Below are positions 33,106 through 41,679 of a stretch of DNA of 64,000 nucleotides, in pieces. Under the pieces are notes generated by a model. It saw only the letters and a program-made list of their open reading frames with translations. It was not told the origin of the DNA and made no database searches. Made by a program: the position numbers and the translations under genes. Location: NCBI RefSeq assembly GCF_900454495.1, contig NZ_UGSI01000002.1, forward strand, positions 1,523,001 through 1,587,000, in the 5' to 3' direction. The stretch's first letter is position 1, and the number at the start of each line of letters is the position of its first letter. The DNA comes from Paenibacillus macerans (GTDB taxonomy: Bacteria; Bacillota; Bacilli; Paenibacillales; Paenibacillaceae).

Positions 33106-36100
33106 TTAATCGGACAAGCCCGCCTTGCTGAGCAGCAGATACAGCGCCGAGGCGGCAGTTTCGCGCGTGGCGGTGACGTTCGGGCGGAAGTAGGTTCCGC
33201 CGTCAGCGTCCACACCGCCGATGATACCGGCGGCCGTTAACGCCCCAACGCTGTCTTTGGCGTAATCGGCAATTTCCGCCGCATCGGTGTAAGCGGCGGC
33301 CGGCGAATCGGCCTGCGGCAGCTTGGCTCCCGTAAACGTCAAAGCTCTTGCCAGAATCGCCGCCATTTCCTGACGCGTTACGCTTGCGCCGGGAGCAAAC
33401 ACGTTTTGGCTTTTGCCGTGGATGATGCCGGCTTCATTAGCGGCGGCGATATCTTCGGCGAACCAGTCGGTCGTCTTCACGTCGCCGAACCGGGCGGCAG
33501 TGCCATGCGCTTTAAGGCCCAGCGCCCGTACAAGCAGGGATGTGAATTCCGCGCGGGTCAAGTTGCCGTTTGGCAAAAACTTGCCGGCGGAAGTTCCTTC
33601 AATGATGAACTTGCTTGCCAACGCCTGAATATGCTCCGCTGCAGGCGAACCGCCAATATCATCGAATTGAATCGTACGTGTGACGGCGGCGTACATGGAA
33701 AATCCAGGGCGGTTTACCGTGACCAGCGTCGTCTTGTCTTCCCGGGCCGTGAATACCGAAGCGACCGGTCTGACTTCACCGTTCTCTTCATAAAGGACTC
33801 CGGCCGTGCCCGGCTCAATTTGCCCCGGTACGGTGAACGCCCGCTTGATGAAGGTGCCGGCCGGCACCTTGAGCGGCGTGCTTCCGGCCTCGGCAACCCA
33901 GTTCGCTGCAAAAAGAACCGGCGTTCCGAGGACCGTTGCTCCGGGAGCATGCTCCGTAAAGGCGGCTTTGCCGGATTCGGACGGTTCGATGATCAGATCG
34001 AGCCAGGCGGAAGCCGGAGCTTGCCCCAGCAGGCTAACCGGCAAAGCCAAAGCGGAGCCCGCTGCGCTAAACACGATCACGCTTTGCGGATGCAGGGCGG
34101 CCAGCTGCTTGACTTGCCCGGCTGTGAACGACGCCTTGGCGTTTGTCACGTTTGTACCCGGCAAGCTAAGCACGATCGCGGCCGGCGAGCCGGATCCGGC
34201 CGAAGCCAGCGCGGCGCTCAGTTCGCTGTCCCCCACCGTGGCTGCCGTGACGCCGCCGTCCGCAGTCGTCTTGGCGGTGAGATTTACCTGCTTATGGCCC
34301 GGGGCAATGACAGCTTCCGCTACGGCGCTCAAGCTTGCCGAAGGTGCGGCGGGAGCAGCCGGATTCGTCACGGAACTATTGCCTTTGTCGCGGCCACCGC
34401 CGCCACCGCCGCCGCCGTTTCCACCACCGCCACCGCCGTTGCTTCCCGTGGAGTTGTCCACCCGGAAGGAGTTGACGTTGTTGTACATAATTGCCGTGCC
34501 ATCCTTTCTCACGGCTATTTGATAGTTGCTGTCCAACTGAAGAGCGTAAATCCAAATTTTATAAATGCCGTCCTTCAGGTGCCGGGTGACCGGCTGGCCT
34601 TGACCATCGAGGATCAAATTGCCGTTCGCGTCGACGGGGTAATACGCGCTGCCGATTCCTTCGAAGGTATAAACCCCTGGCACAAAACGGTCGTTAATGT
34701 CCTCGGTAACCTGATCCCCGATCAGCCCGAGCAGTTCGTCATTCACATTGTACACGCGAATTTGTAAAAAATTCGTATCCGCGGCCGTCAGTTTAAAGCT
34801 CAAATCGGTCGATTTTTGCGTGCTGCGGTTCGGGTAAACGATGGAGTTCGTAACCTTGGCCTCCTGAATGCCGAATCCGTTCGCCGGCGGCTGCTTATCG
34901 ACGTAAACCACAAATGGCAGATGCAGCTCCGGCAAGCCCGGATTCGCCAGGTTGACCTGTCCTTCATAAAATCCGCTTGCGGCATCGGAAGCCGCCGTTA
35001 AGGTCAACTGGAACGTAGCGTTCTCCCCGGCGGCGGCGGTCAACGCAGTTAGGTCAAGCGCGGCCTCCACGCCGTCATGACCGCCGTGCCACACAACAGA
35101 TGCTTCATAACTGACTTCTTGGTTCGACGTATTTTTCAGCTGCAGGACATCGGTTTGGCTCGAGCCGGGAGCAACGACGCCGAGGCTTGCGGATGAGTTA
35201 TAGTTCACGACATTTTTGCGGTTGAAATTCGGATCAAGGATCGTGATCGGCTCAACGGCCTGCAGCAAAGCGGGCGTCTCGACCGCGTTTGCCACATTGG
35301 CGCGCCCGGCCCCTTGCTGATATACCTTATACAAGCCGCCGTCGCCGTTTTCCAATACATCGGCGGTATTAGCTAATGCCGCGCGAACGTCAAAAGGCGT
35401 CCAATCCGGATGCTCCTGCAGGAGCAGCAGCGTCAAACCGGCCACATGCGGAGCCGCCATGCTGGTGCCGCTGCTGCGCATATAAGCCTGGTCGTACGCG
35501 GCGCCCTCCACGAGTTTGCCGTAGGCCGGATAACTGGACCTAATGTTGACGGCAGGGGCGAGGATGTCCGGTTTGATGCTCAGGTCGCCGTCGGCGTTTG
35601 GCCCCCAAGAGCTATAGGCGTACAAGGAGTCTCCCGGAACGATTTCCGACGGATACTCTCCGCTGAAGGTAAAATTCAGGGCGAGTCCGTCATTTTCCGT
35701 CAAGGCCCGGGCCATCGCGCGTCCGTCCTGTCCCCTGAGGTCAAAGGTCGGAATATAGCCAAAAGAATCGCCTTGAGGCAGGTTGATATGCCCGTCGTAC
35801 TCATCCGGGATTGCATCGCTTAACTCGGCATTTTTGCCGCTGGCGTCAGCCGTGCCGTTAAAAATGGCGATAGCGACCGCTCCGTGCTCCTTGGCGTTGG
35901 CGATTTTGTAGGCAAAAGGTTGGGCGCCGCGGGAAACCAAAACCACTTTGCCTTTGACATCCAAGTCCGCGTAGTCTTCATCGCTGCCCAGGTTGGCATA
36001 GACGACCTCCAGTGGCTTCGTACCCAAAATGTTGCGAAAATCATCCTGCATCGTTTCCCATGCCATGACGTTAAAATTATAGGTTGCATAAGTTGCCGAA

Positions 36101-37341
36101 GTGGCCGTGGACGAAGCGGAGCCCGGCGAATCAGGCGATTCGGATAAATCGGCAAATTTGGAAGTCAGGGTGCCCGAATAATGCAGACTGTCGGTGTCTA
36201 CGCCGCCGACCGCAATCGCCAGCTGAGCCGTAGCCGGCGAGCCCATGCTGTAATACCCCGGCCCGGCGTTGCCGTTGGCGACGACCGCCACGACGCCCGA
36301 CAATACGGCGTTGTTGATGGCGACGGCATCCGGCGAATTGACGTCTTTTTCGGAGTCGGAGCCTAACGACAGGTTGATCACATCCATCCCGTCCTTGACC
36401 GCCCGTTCAATGCCGTCGATCACCTGCGCGGAGGAGCCGCTGGTTTGGGAAGGATTTTCCTGGCTTCTTCCCAGCACTTTATAGGCGTATAGCTCAGCCT
36501 CGTAAGCAACGCCTTTTTGCACGACGTCGCTCTCTGTATTGGCGGCCCGCCCTACGATCGTTCCGGCCACATGGGTGCCGTGCGAGGTCCCTTCAAACCC
36601 TGTGCCCAGCGGATCATCTTCTATGGGGATCGGCGGTTCCTCATAAGGGTCGTTGTCGTTGTAAAACGAGTCATAGCCGCCTTTATAAGCGCCTGCGATA
36701 TCGGGATGCAGGTAGTCGACGCCGGTATCGATCACCCCGACCTTCAGGCCTTTTCCTGTAAGCCCTTTTTCCCATGCAAGGTCGGCTCCGATTTGCTTGA
36801 TCGGATTGATTTCGAACGGAGCGCCTTCTTCTATTGCAGCCGTTTCCAGCGGAACCGGATACCATGTGCTGTTCTCATGGATCGATTTGATGCCGGGGAT
36901 GTCCGCCAGCTTCGGGATTTCATTGGCCGGAATCGTAATTTCAAAACCGTTGAGCACGGTGTCGTACTGATAGTTGACGTCCAGATCCAGGCCTTGATCG
37001 GCTGCGGTATGTAAAAATTTCTGCTGTTCTTTGTTGACCGTAGCTTCCGTCGTTACTGCAGCCAAGGAACGCATGCCGGCTTTGGCTGCAAATTTTCCGG
37101 CCGCGGCAGGTTGGCCGTCAAGCTGAACGATAATTCTGACCGGTTCCTTGGATGACGTATCGATATGAGGCGATATGAGAGGTTCCGAAGCTGTTGCTGT
37201 TGCGGACGTTGAAACCTGACCGATTGACGGCAAGGGCGCCGAGCCCGAAGCTGCGGTTGTACCGGGGAAAGCTCCTGTGGCGGTCAGCCCCAGGGCAAGC
37301 AAATAGATGAGCCATATACGAAAACGAATTCTGCTTATCAA
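33106..37341 (-). CDS. Secreted S8 subtilase with PA insert and SLH anchor
   Basis: 1411 residues from TTG 37341 (GGGAGGAG upstream). Order: signal peptide (IWLIYLLALGLTATGAF), inhibitor I9-like propeptide (residues about 65-160), S8 domain with D205 (GVIDTGVDY), H254 (GTSHGTHVAG) and S627 (SSGTSMAAPHVAG), and a protease-associated insert at about 455-560 (KGKVVLVSRG). Then come Fn3-like C-terminal modules, a Gly/Asn-rich linker near 1010, a beta module, and three SLH repeats in the last 180 residues (RAEFTSLLVRALGL, RQEMAAILARAL, RETAASALYLLL). This is a Vpr-like protease held on the cell wall by SLH binding to pyruvylated polymer. It is likely a nutrient protease; a role in processing the nearby pro-peptide is only a thought. 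Confidence 0.92.
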   Translation of the reverse strand: MISRIRFRIWLIYLLALGLTATGAFPGTTAASGSAPLPSIGQVSTSATATASEPLISPHIDTSSKEPVRIIVQLDGQPAAAGKFAAKAGMRSLAAVTTEATVNKEQQKFLHTAADQGLDLDVNYQYDTVLNGFEITIPANEIPKLADIPGIKSIHENSTWYPVPLETAAIEEGAPFEINPIKQIGADLAWEKGLTGKGLKVGVIDTGVDYLHPDIAGAYKGGYDSFYNDNDPYEEPPIPIEDDPLGTGFEGTSHGTHVAGTIVGRAANTESDVVQKGVAYEAELYAYKVLGRSQENPSQTSGSSAQVIDGIERAVKDGMDVINLSLGSDSEKDVNSPDAVAINNAVLSGVVAVVANGNAGPGYYSMGSPATAQLAIAVGGVDTDSLHYSGTLTSKFADLSESPDSPGSASSTATSATYATYNFNVMAWETMQDDFRNILGTKPLEVVYANLGSDEDYADLDVKGKVVLVSRGAQPFAYKIANAKEHGAVAIAIFNGTADASGKNAELSDAIPDEYDGHINLPQGDSFGYIPTFDLRGQDGRAMARALTENDGLALNFTFSGEYPSEIVPGDSLYAYSSWGPNADGDLSIKPDILAPAVNIRSSYPAYGKLVEGAAYDQAYMRSSGTSMAAPHVAGLTLLLLQEHPDWTPFDVRAALANTADVLENGDGGLYKVYQQGAGRANVANAVETPALLQAVEPITILDPNFNRKNVVNYNSSASLGVVAPGSSQTDVLQLKNTSNQEVSYEASVVWHGGHDGVEAALDLTALTAAAGENATFQLTLTAASDAASGFYEGQVNLANPGLPELHLPFVVYVDKQPPANGFGIQEAKVTNSIVYPNRSTQKSTDLSFKLTAADTNFLQIRVYNVNDELLGLIGDQVTEDINDRFVPGVYTFEGIGSAYYPVDANGNLILDGQGQPVTRHLKDGIYKIWIYALQLDSNYQIAVRKDGTAIMYNNVNSFRVDNSTGSNGGGGGGNGGGGGGGGRDKGNSSVTNPAAPAAPSASLSAVAEAVIAPGHKQVNLTAKTTADGGVTAATVGDSELSAALASAGSGSPAAIVLSLPGTNVTNAKASFTAGQVKQLAALHPQSVIVFSAAGSALALPVSLLGQAPASAWLDLIIEPSESGKAAFTEHAPGATVLGTPVLFAANWVAEAGSTPLKVPAGTFIKRAFTVPGQIEPGTAGVLYEENGEVRPVASVFTAREDKTTLVTVNRPGFSMYAAVTRTIQFDDIGGSPAAEHIQALASKFIIEGTSAGKFLPNGNLTRAEFTSLLVRALGLKAHGTAARFGDVKTTDWFAEDIAAANEAGIIHGKSQNVFAPGASVTRQEMAAILARALTFTGAKLPQADSPAAAYTDAAEIADYAKDSVGALTAAGIIGGVDADGGTYFRPNVTATRETAASALYLLLSKAGLSD

Positions 37342-37609
37342 CTCTATCTCCTCCCAGAAACAAAAATTGGTTACTCACGAGCGTTGCGGTTATTACACAT
37401 GCATGAAGCCGATGGGACCGGGTATAACTCAATGCCCCCCCTTCTTATATGTGAATATAGTAGAAATTCAAGAAGATTCTACCATCTGTAAGCTAAATTA
37501 ACTATATCACTCTAGGTACGTTTCTGAAAAGATAGAGTAGGCGGAGAATGGTATACTGAAATGGTACAAAGTGTTCCGTGAATCTAGCTTTTAGGGAGGG
37601 CAGCGCCCG

Positions 37610-38188
37610 ATGCGAGATTTTTCGACGATAGCATATTTGCTGGAAGGAAACCCAAGGCAGCGAGAGGCTTACAAGATAATGACGGACCTGAAGATTATGG
37701 ACCTGCTCGCACCCTTCCATCCCGTATTGGCCGGAACGATTCCGCTCGGCATCGACCTGCCGGCCAGCGATCTGGACATCATCTGCGAGGTTTACGACCA
37801 CGGCAAGTTTCAGAGAGACGTGCAGCTAATGTTTGGCAGGTACGAGGATTTCCGGTGCAAGTCGAAAACTGTCAACGGTATGATGCGGACGGTAGCGAAT
37901 TTTGCGGCCGGCGGGTTCCCGTTCGAAATTTTTGGCCAGTCCGTGCCGGTCACCGGGCAAAATGCCTATAAACATATGGTGGTTGAGCATCGTATTTTGG
38001 AAATGGCCGGACCCGCTGGGCCACGGGAAATTCGCAAGAGAAGGTGGCAGGGCATGAAAACGGAGCCGGCGTTTGCCGATTGGCTTGGGTTGCCCGGTGA
38101 CCCTTATGCCGCTTTGCTGGAGTTGTACGATTGGGAGGACCGGAGGTTGGCCGAATTTGTAAGTAGGGGTGGTATGCATGATCAGTAA
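37610..38188 (+). CDS. DUF4269 nucleotidyltransferase-like protein
   Basis: 192 residues. PVLAGTIPLGIDLPASDLDI shows the G-(S/T)-x-(P/x)...D-x-D arrangement of a minimal nucleotidyltransferase active site (DLDII). Other marks: GMMRTVANFAAGGFPFEIFG and the C-terminal half KRRWQGMKTEPAFADWLGLP. GGGAGGG precedes the ATG and a TATACT -10-like box lies at 37552-37557. Its last codons overlap the cupin gene. Function unknown. Confidence 0.8.
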   Translation: MRDFSTIAYLLEGNPRQREAYKIMTDLKIMDLLAPFHPVLAGTIPLGIDLPASDLDIICEVYDHGKFQRDVQLMFGRYEDFRCKSKTVNGMMRTVANFAAGGFPFEIFGQSVPVTGQNAYKHMVVEHRILEMAGPAGPREIRKRRWQGMKTEPAFADWLGLPGDPYAALLELYDWEDRRLAEFVSRGGMHDQ

Positions 38189-38513
38189 AAGCAACGCGGA
38201 GCATTACATCTGGGGGGAACGCTGCGACGGATGGAGACTGGTGGACCGGGAAGAAATGAGCGTCATTCACGAAAAAATGCCCCCAAACACCCGTGAAACC
38301 AGGCATTTTCATATCAAAGCAAGCCAGTTTTTCTTCGTATTATCCGGATACATGCACATTGAAGTCGACGGAACGGAACATCTTCTTCAAGCCCATGAAG
38401 GGATCGAGGTCCGGCCGGGAACTCCACATCAGGTGTTCAACAAATCAGAGCACCCGCTCGAGTTCCTCGTCTATTCGCAGCCGAATACGCGCAACGACCG
38501 GGTGCAGGCTTGA
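38178..38513 (+). CDS. Small cupin-domain protein
   Basis: 111 residues from ATG 38178 (GGGGTGG upstream; an in-frame GTG at 38169 is an alternative). A single cupin barrel: the first motif MPPNTRETRHFHIKASQFFF with H/H/Q positions, and the second RPGTPHQVFNKSEHPLEFLV with its histidine. Starts inside the DUF4269 gene, so they are coupled. Cupins of this size are often isomerases or sugar-binding proteins; the substrate is not evident. Confidence 0.85.
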   Translation: MISKSNAEHYIWGERCDGWRLVDREEMSVIHEKMPPNTRETRHFHIKASQFFFVLSGYMHIEVDGTEHLLQAHEGIEVRPGTPHQVFNKSEHPLEFLVYSQPNTRNDRVQA

Positions 38514-38554
38514 TTCATAATTTTTTATGCGGGAGTTAAAAGGAGGAATGGGAA

Positions 38555-39340
38555 ATGTTCAAGCATCACGCCGAGTCCATCGAAAAGCTCAAAGCCAAGC
38601 TGGCCGACAGAGAGGACATTTTGGCTTTATTGATATCGGGTTCGATTGCGCATGGATTCGCCAAAGCTTCCTCGGACGTAGACGTAATGATGGTCGTGTC
38701 CGACAAGGAATACGCCCGGCGCTTGAGTACCGGCGAGCTCACCTATTGGGAGAATGAAGTGACGGAATATGAATCCGGCTATGTAGATGGAAAATACATC
38801 TCCTACGGCTTCCTGCAACAGGTGGTGGAGAAAGGGAGCGAGCCTGCCCGCTTTGCTTTTGAGGGGGCGATCCCTTTTTTTTCGAAGGTGGACGGGCTGG
38901 AAGAACTGCTCGCGGAGATTGTCCGGTATCCGGTGGAACGGAAGCAGGAAAACATAGCCCGCTTTTTGGCCCAACTGGAGGCGTGGAAATGGTACTCCGC
39001 GGAGGCATTCAAGCATGATAACCTTTATTTGTTGCAGCATTCCGTCAACAATTTGGTGCTGTTCGGCGGACGTTTGATTTTGGCGCATAACGAAATGCTC
39101 TACCCTTATCACAAATGGTTCCTGAAAGTACTGGAAAATGCGCCGCATAAACCGCACGATTTGCTGGGGTTAATCGACCGGATGCTTAAAGCGCCGACGG
39201 CCGATCATATCGAGGAGTTTTACCAGTCCGTCAAGACGTTTACCGATTGGGGAAGCGACGGACGAAGCTGGCCGTCGCGGTTTATGGAGGACAGCGAATT
39301 GAACTGGCTGCACGGCTATACTCCGGTCAACGATATCTAG
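38555..39340 (+). CDS. Nucleotidyltransferase-domain protein
   Basis: 261 residues. ILALLISGSIAHGFAKASSD followed by VDVMMVV is the classical GS-x10-D-x-D nucleotidyltransferase signature. The C-terminal half is helical (QENIARFLAQLEAWKWYSAE, NNLVLFGGRLILAHNEMLYP), as in aminoglycoside-adenylyltransferase-like or HEPN-fused proteins. Preceded by AAAAGGAGG. Same direction as the DUF4269 and cupin genes. Could be a small-molecule nucleotidyltransferase; substrate unknown. Confidence 0.83.
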   Translation: MFKHHAESIEKLKAKLADREDILALLISGSIAHGFAKASSDVDVMMVVSDKEYARRLSTGELTYWENEVTEYESGYVDGKYISYGFLQQVVEKGSEPARFAFEGAIPFFSKVDGLEELLAEIVRYPVERKQENIARFLAQLEAWKWYSAEAFKHDNLYLLQHSVNNLVLFGGRLILAHNEMLYPYHKWFLKVLENAPHKPHDLLGLIDRMLKAPTADHIEEFYQSVKTFTDWGSDGRSWPSRFMEDSELNWLHGYTPVNDI

Positions 39341-39402
39341 CTTAGCGAAAAATAAAGGAAAAAAATGTTTCTATTTCGGCGCGATCATATATTTTAAATA
39401 TA

Positions 39403-39551
39403 ATAGCGGAATTTTATGGCGCTATTTCCCTGAATCGCAGGGACATGGCCCCCGTTTACCCTACCCGTTGGAAAATAAGACCATAAAATTCCGCTAATGG
39501 TAACAAGCGTGCGCAAATTCGGAAAATAAGAACATAAAGTTCCGCTATATT
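39403..39551. repeat. AGCGGAATTTTATG repeat units, three copies
   Basis: ATAGCGGAATTTTATGG begins at about 39403. The complementary form GGAAAATAAGACCATAAAAT then TCCGCTA is at 39470-39500, and another at 39521-39551 with one base change (CATAAAGTTCCGCTA). The same unit recurs at 40842, 44561 and 60450. The rest of 39341-39693 has no gene. Confidence 0.75.
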
Positions 39552-39693
39552 CAAACGCTAATCCAGCCCAGGCTATAGTCCAGGCAGAGCTTGTGATCAG
39601 AAAAAGGGACGCCAAATTTTTCATCAATAGTATCGACAGCGGCGGTAAATTAGGGTATACATAAAATCATTAATAAAGGAGGCGAAGCGAGGA

Positions 39694-40215
39694 ATGGACT
39701 ATAGATATCCGATCGGCAAATTTGAATTTACGGGGAAAATTTCCACCGCCCAGCGGGAGCAATGGATCCGGGAAATCGAGACCCTGCCCGCGAGAATGAG
39801 GCAGGCGGTCGAAGGGCTTAGCGAGGATCAATTGAACCTGCCATACCGGGAGGGAGGTTGGACGCTGCGGCAGGTCGTGCACCATGTGGCCGACAGCCAT
39901 ATCAACGCTTATACGCGGTTTAAGCTGGCGTTGACGGAAGACAACCCGACGATTCGCCCCTATTTCGAAGACCGGTGGGCGGAGCTGCCGGATTCCATGG
40001 CGGATATTGGGGTTTCGCTGGCCCTGCTTGAGGCGTTGCACCAGCGATGGGTGATTTTGCTGAAAGCGCTGAGCGAAGCGGATTACGAGCGGACATTCCA
40101 GCATCCCGAATCGGGCACAACAACCAGTCTGGCTTATAATCTCGGCACTTACGCCTGGCACGGCAATCATCATCTGGCTCATATTACGTCATTAAGAACG
40201 AGGCTGGTTCTTTAG
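39694..40215 (+). CDS. bstA: Bacillithiol transferase BstA-like (DinB/YfiT family)
   Basis: 173 residues of the DinB/YfiT four-helix fold. Metal-ligand histidines are in LRQVVHHVADSHINAYTRFK and at the end in AWHGNHHLAHITSL. The opening DYRYPIGKFEFTGKIST is as in B. subtilis YfiT/BstA, which moves bacillithiol onto electrophiles. GGAGGCG precedes the ATG. Stand-alone gene between two repeat clusters. The symbol rests on resemblance to the YfiT branch rather than on experiment. Confidence 0.82.
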   Translation: MDYRYPIGKFEFTGKISTAQREQWIREIETLPARMRQAVEGLSEDQLNLPYREGGWTLRQVVHHVADSHINAYTRFKLALTEDNPTIRPYFEDRWAELPDSMADIGVSLALLEALHQRWVILLKALSEADYERTFQHPESGTTTSLAYNLGTYAWHGNHHLAHITSLRTRLVL

Positions 40216-40271
40216 ACACTATAGACAGAACGGGAACGGAGAATCCCGAAGACTTTGGAAGGCGTTGGACA

Positions 40272-40739
40272 ATGAAGACGATCTCTTACCGGAAATCCGT
40301 GGCATGGGGCAAAACGCTGGGCAGCTTGCTTTTTGTCCTCGTCTGTCTGTTTTTGCTGTACGCGGCTATATTTATAGATGTTAGCCCGGTCCGCCTGTTT
40401 TTTTGCATCACTTCGGCCATAATCGGGTTGCCGTTTTTCGGGGGCTATTTCGTTGCGTGCTTCCCCAGAGCTCTGCGGTCCGATCCGCGCCTGCTCACCT
40501 ATGATCAGCGAACGATTTCGGATGGAACGCGCACCGTCGCTTGGCCGGACATTTCGGGCATCAGCTACAATGGTCCCTCGATCCGAAAGTGGTTGCTCCC
40601 TCAGTTCCCGGAATTGATTTTTCACCTTAAGAACAAGGAAACCTGGACCGTGAGCACTTATTATTTGCTGACCGATACCGAAATCCACGCGGTCATGAAG
40701 CTTTTGCGCGGCCTGATCAGCCGAAACGGAAAAGAATAG
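40272..40739 (+). CDS. STM3941-like small membrane protein
   Basis: 155 residues. Two hydrophobic segments at about 14-33 and 41-61 (LGSLLFVLVCLFLLYAAIFI, FFCITSAIIGLPFFGGYFVA) precede a soluble part resembling a PH-like domain (LTYDQRTISDGTRTVAWPDI, SGISYNGPSIRKWLLPQFPE). This two-helix plus PH layout is that of the STM3941 group of unknown function. No operon partner. Confidence 0.7.
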   Translation: MKTISYRKSVAWGKTLGSLLFVLVCLFLLYAAIFIDVSPVRLFFCITSAIIGLPFFGGYFVACFPRALRSDPRLLTYDQRTISDGTRTVAWPDISGISYNGPSIRKWLLPQFPELIFHLKNKETWTVSTYYLLTDTEIHAVMKLLRGLISRNGKE

Positions 40740-40841
40740 TCCGCTAAACCGCCTATCTTTGAAATCGGCGCTTGGCCGCCGGCTGCGGGAACGGCCGGCA
40801 GGCGGGCCGTCGGCCGTCGGTCTTCGGTCTTCGGCCATCAA

Positions 40842-41048
40842 AATAGCGGCGTTTAATGTACTTATTATCCGGGCCCTGGCAGATTGATCCTCACTAGCGG
40901 CATTTTATGTACTTATTTTCCTATGGATGGTCCAGAACAAGGGCATTTCCTTGCAACCGGGGAAAATAGCGGCATAAAATGCCCCTATTTCTCTCAAATG
41001 GTCGGCTTTCGCCGAAATAACGACCATAATTGTTCTTATTTTTTCGCT
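40842..41048. repeat. Composite intergenic repeat, copy 1 (about 210 bp)
   Basis: Contains AATAGCGGCGTTTAATG, TAGCGGCATTTTATG and TTATTTTCC, GGTCCAGAAC, GGGGAAAATAGCGGCATAAA and CTATTTCTCTCAAATGG in the same order as the element at 44561-44765. The two are diverged copies of one element. Just upstream (40741-40841) is a G+C-rich stretch with a short CGGTCTT-type tandem; it also has a counterpart before the second copy (GAAATCG..GCTTGGC.GCCGGCT). No gene in 40740-41151. Confidence 0.8.
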
Positions 41049-41151
41049 GGAGTCGCTTCTTTTTCTTCTTAGGCCGGGTCGCCTGTTTTTTGCACATATT
41101 TCCCTACTTTACAGCATGTATTCCCTGCATTACAGCATGAACTCCCCAGCT

Positions 41152-41670
41152 TCACAAACCGTCTCGTTCCGACTTCAGCCAGACAGCCGCCCGCTCCCGC
41201 AAGCTCTCCCGGACATCGAGCACCCGCTGATTTTCCGAACCTCTCCATTTTAGTTTGAGATTGCGCCGCTCCAACATAAACCGGCCGTCGATCAGCACAT
41301 CGCAATAGGCGAGCAGCTCCGTGCGGGAGGCGTCGGCGAGGATCTCCTCAAACGTGTAGCCCGACCAGATCCAGATGTCTTTGCCCGGGCATTCCGCCCG
41401 TACCCGCCGCACCAAACCGAGCAGCCCGTCCACGTTCTGAAACGGCTCGCCGCCGAGGATGGACAGGCCCGCCACCCGGATGTCCTCCACCTGTAAATCG
41501 GCGATGACCTGATCCTCGAATTCCCGTGTATAGGGGACACCGTAAGCGAAATTCCAGGTGGCCGCGTTGAAGCAGCCTTTGCAATGATGGGTGCAGCCGG
41601 AGGTGAACAGGGAATTGCGCAGCCCTTTTCCGTTAAGCACGTCGAATTTCTTATAGTCCGCGATATGCAT
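41152..41670 (-). CDS. nrdG: Anaerobic ribonucleoside-triphosphate reductase activase
   Basis: 172 residues, radical SAM enzyme. The iron-sulfur cysteines are C26, C30 and C33 (TSGCTHHCKGCFN), the usual CxxxCxxC. LSILGGEPFQNVDGLLGLVR is the SAM-binding GGEP motif, and DIWIWSGYTFEEIL is typical of NrdG. It makes the glycyl radical on the class III reductase NrdD encoded just upstream (9 bp between them) in the same operon. This supplies dNTPs without oxygen. Confidence 0.95.
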   Translation of the reverse strand: MHIADYKKFDVLNGKGLRNSLFTSGCTHHCKGCFNAATWNFAYGVPYTREFEDQVIADLQVEDIRVAGLSILGGEPFQNVDGLLGLVRRVRAECPGKDIWIWSGYTFEEILADASRTELLAYCDVLIDGRFMLERRNLKLKWRGSENQRVLDVRESLRERAAVWLKSERDGL

Positions 41671-41679
41671 AGGCGGCCG

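Noticed and set aside
40741..40841. CGGTCTTCGGTCTTCGGCC tandem as a regulatory site
   Set aside because: Short and adjacent to a decayed repeat; no promoter near it, so it is listed only with the composite repeat.
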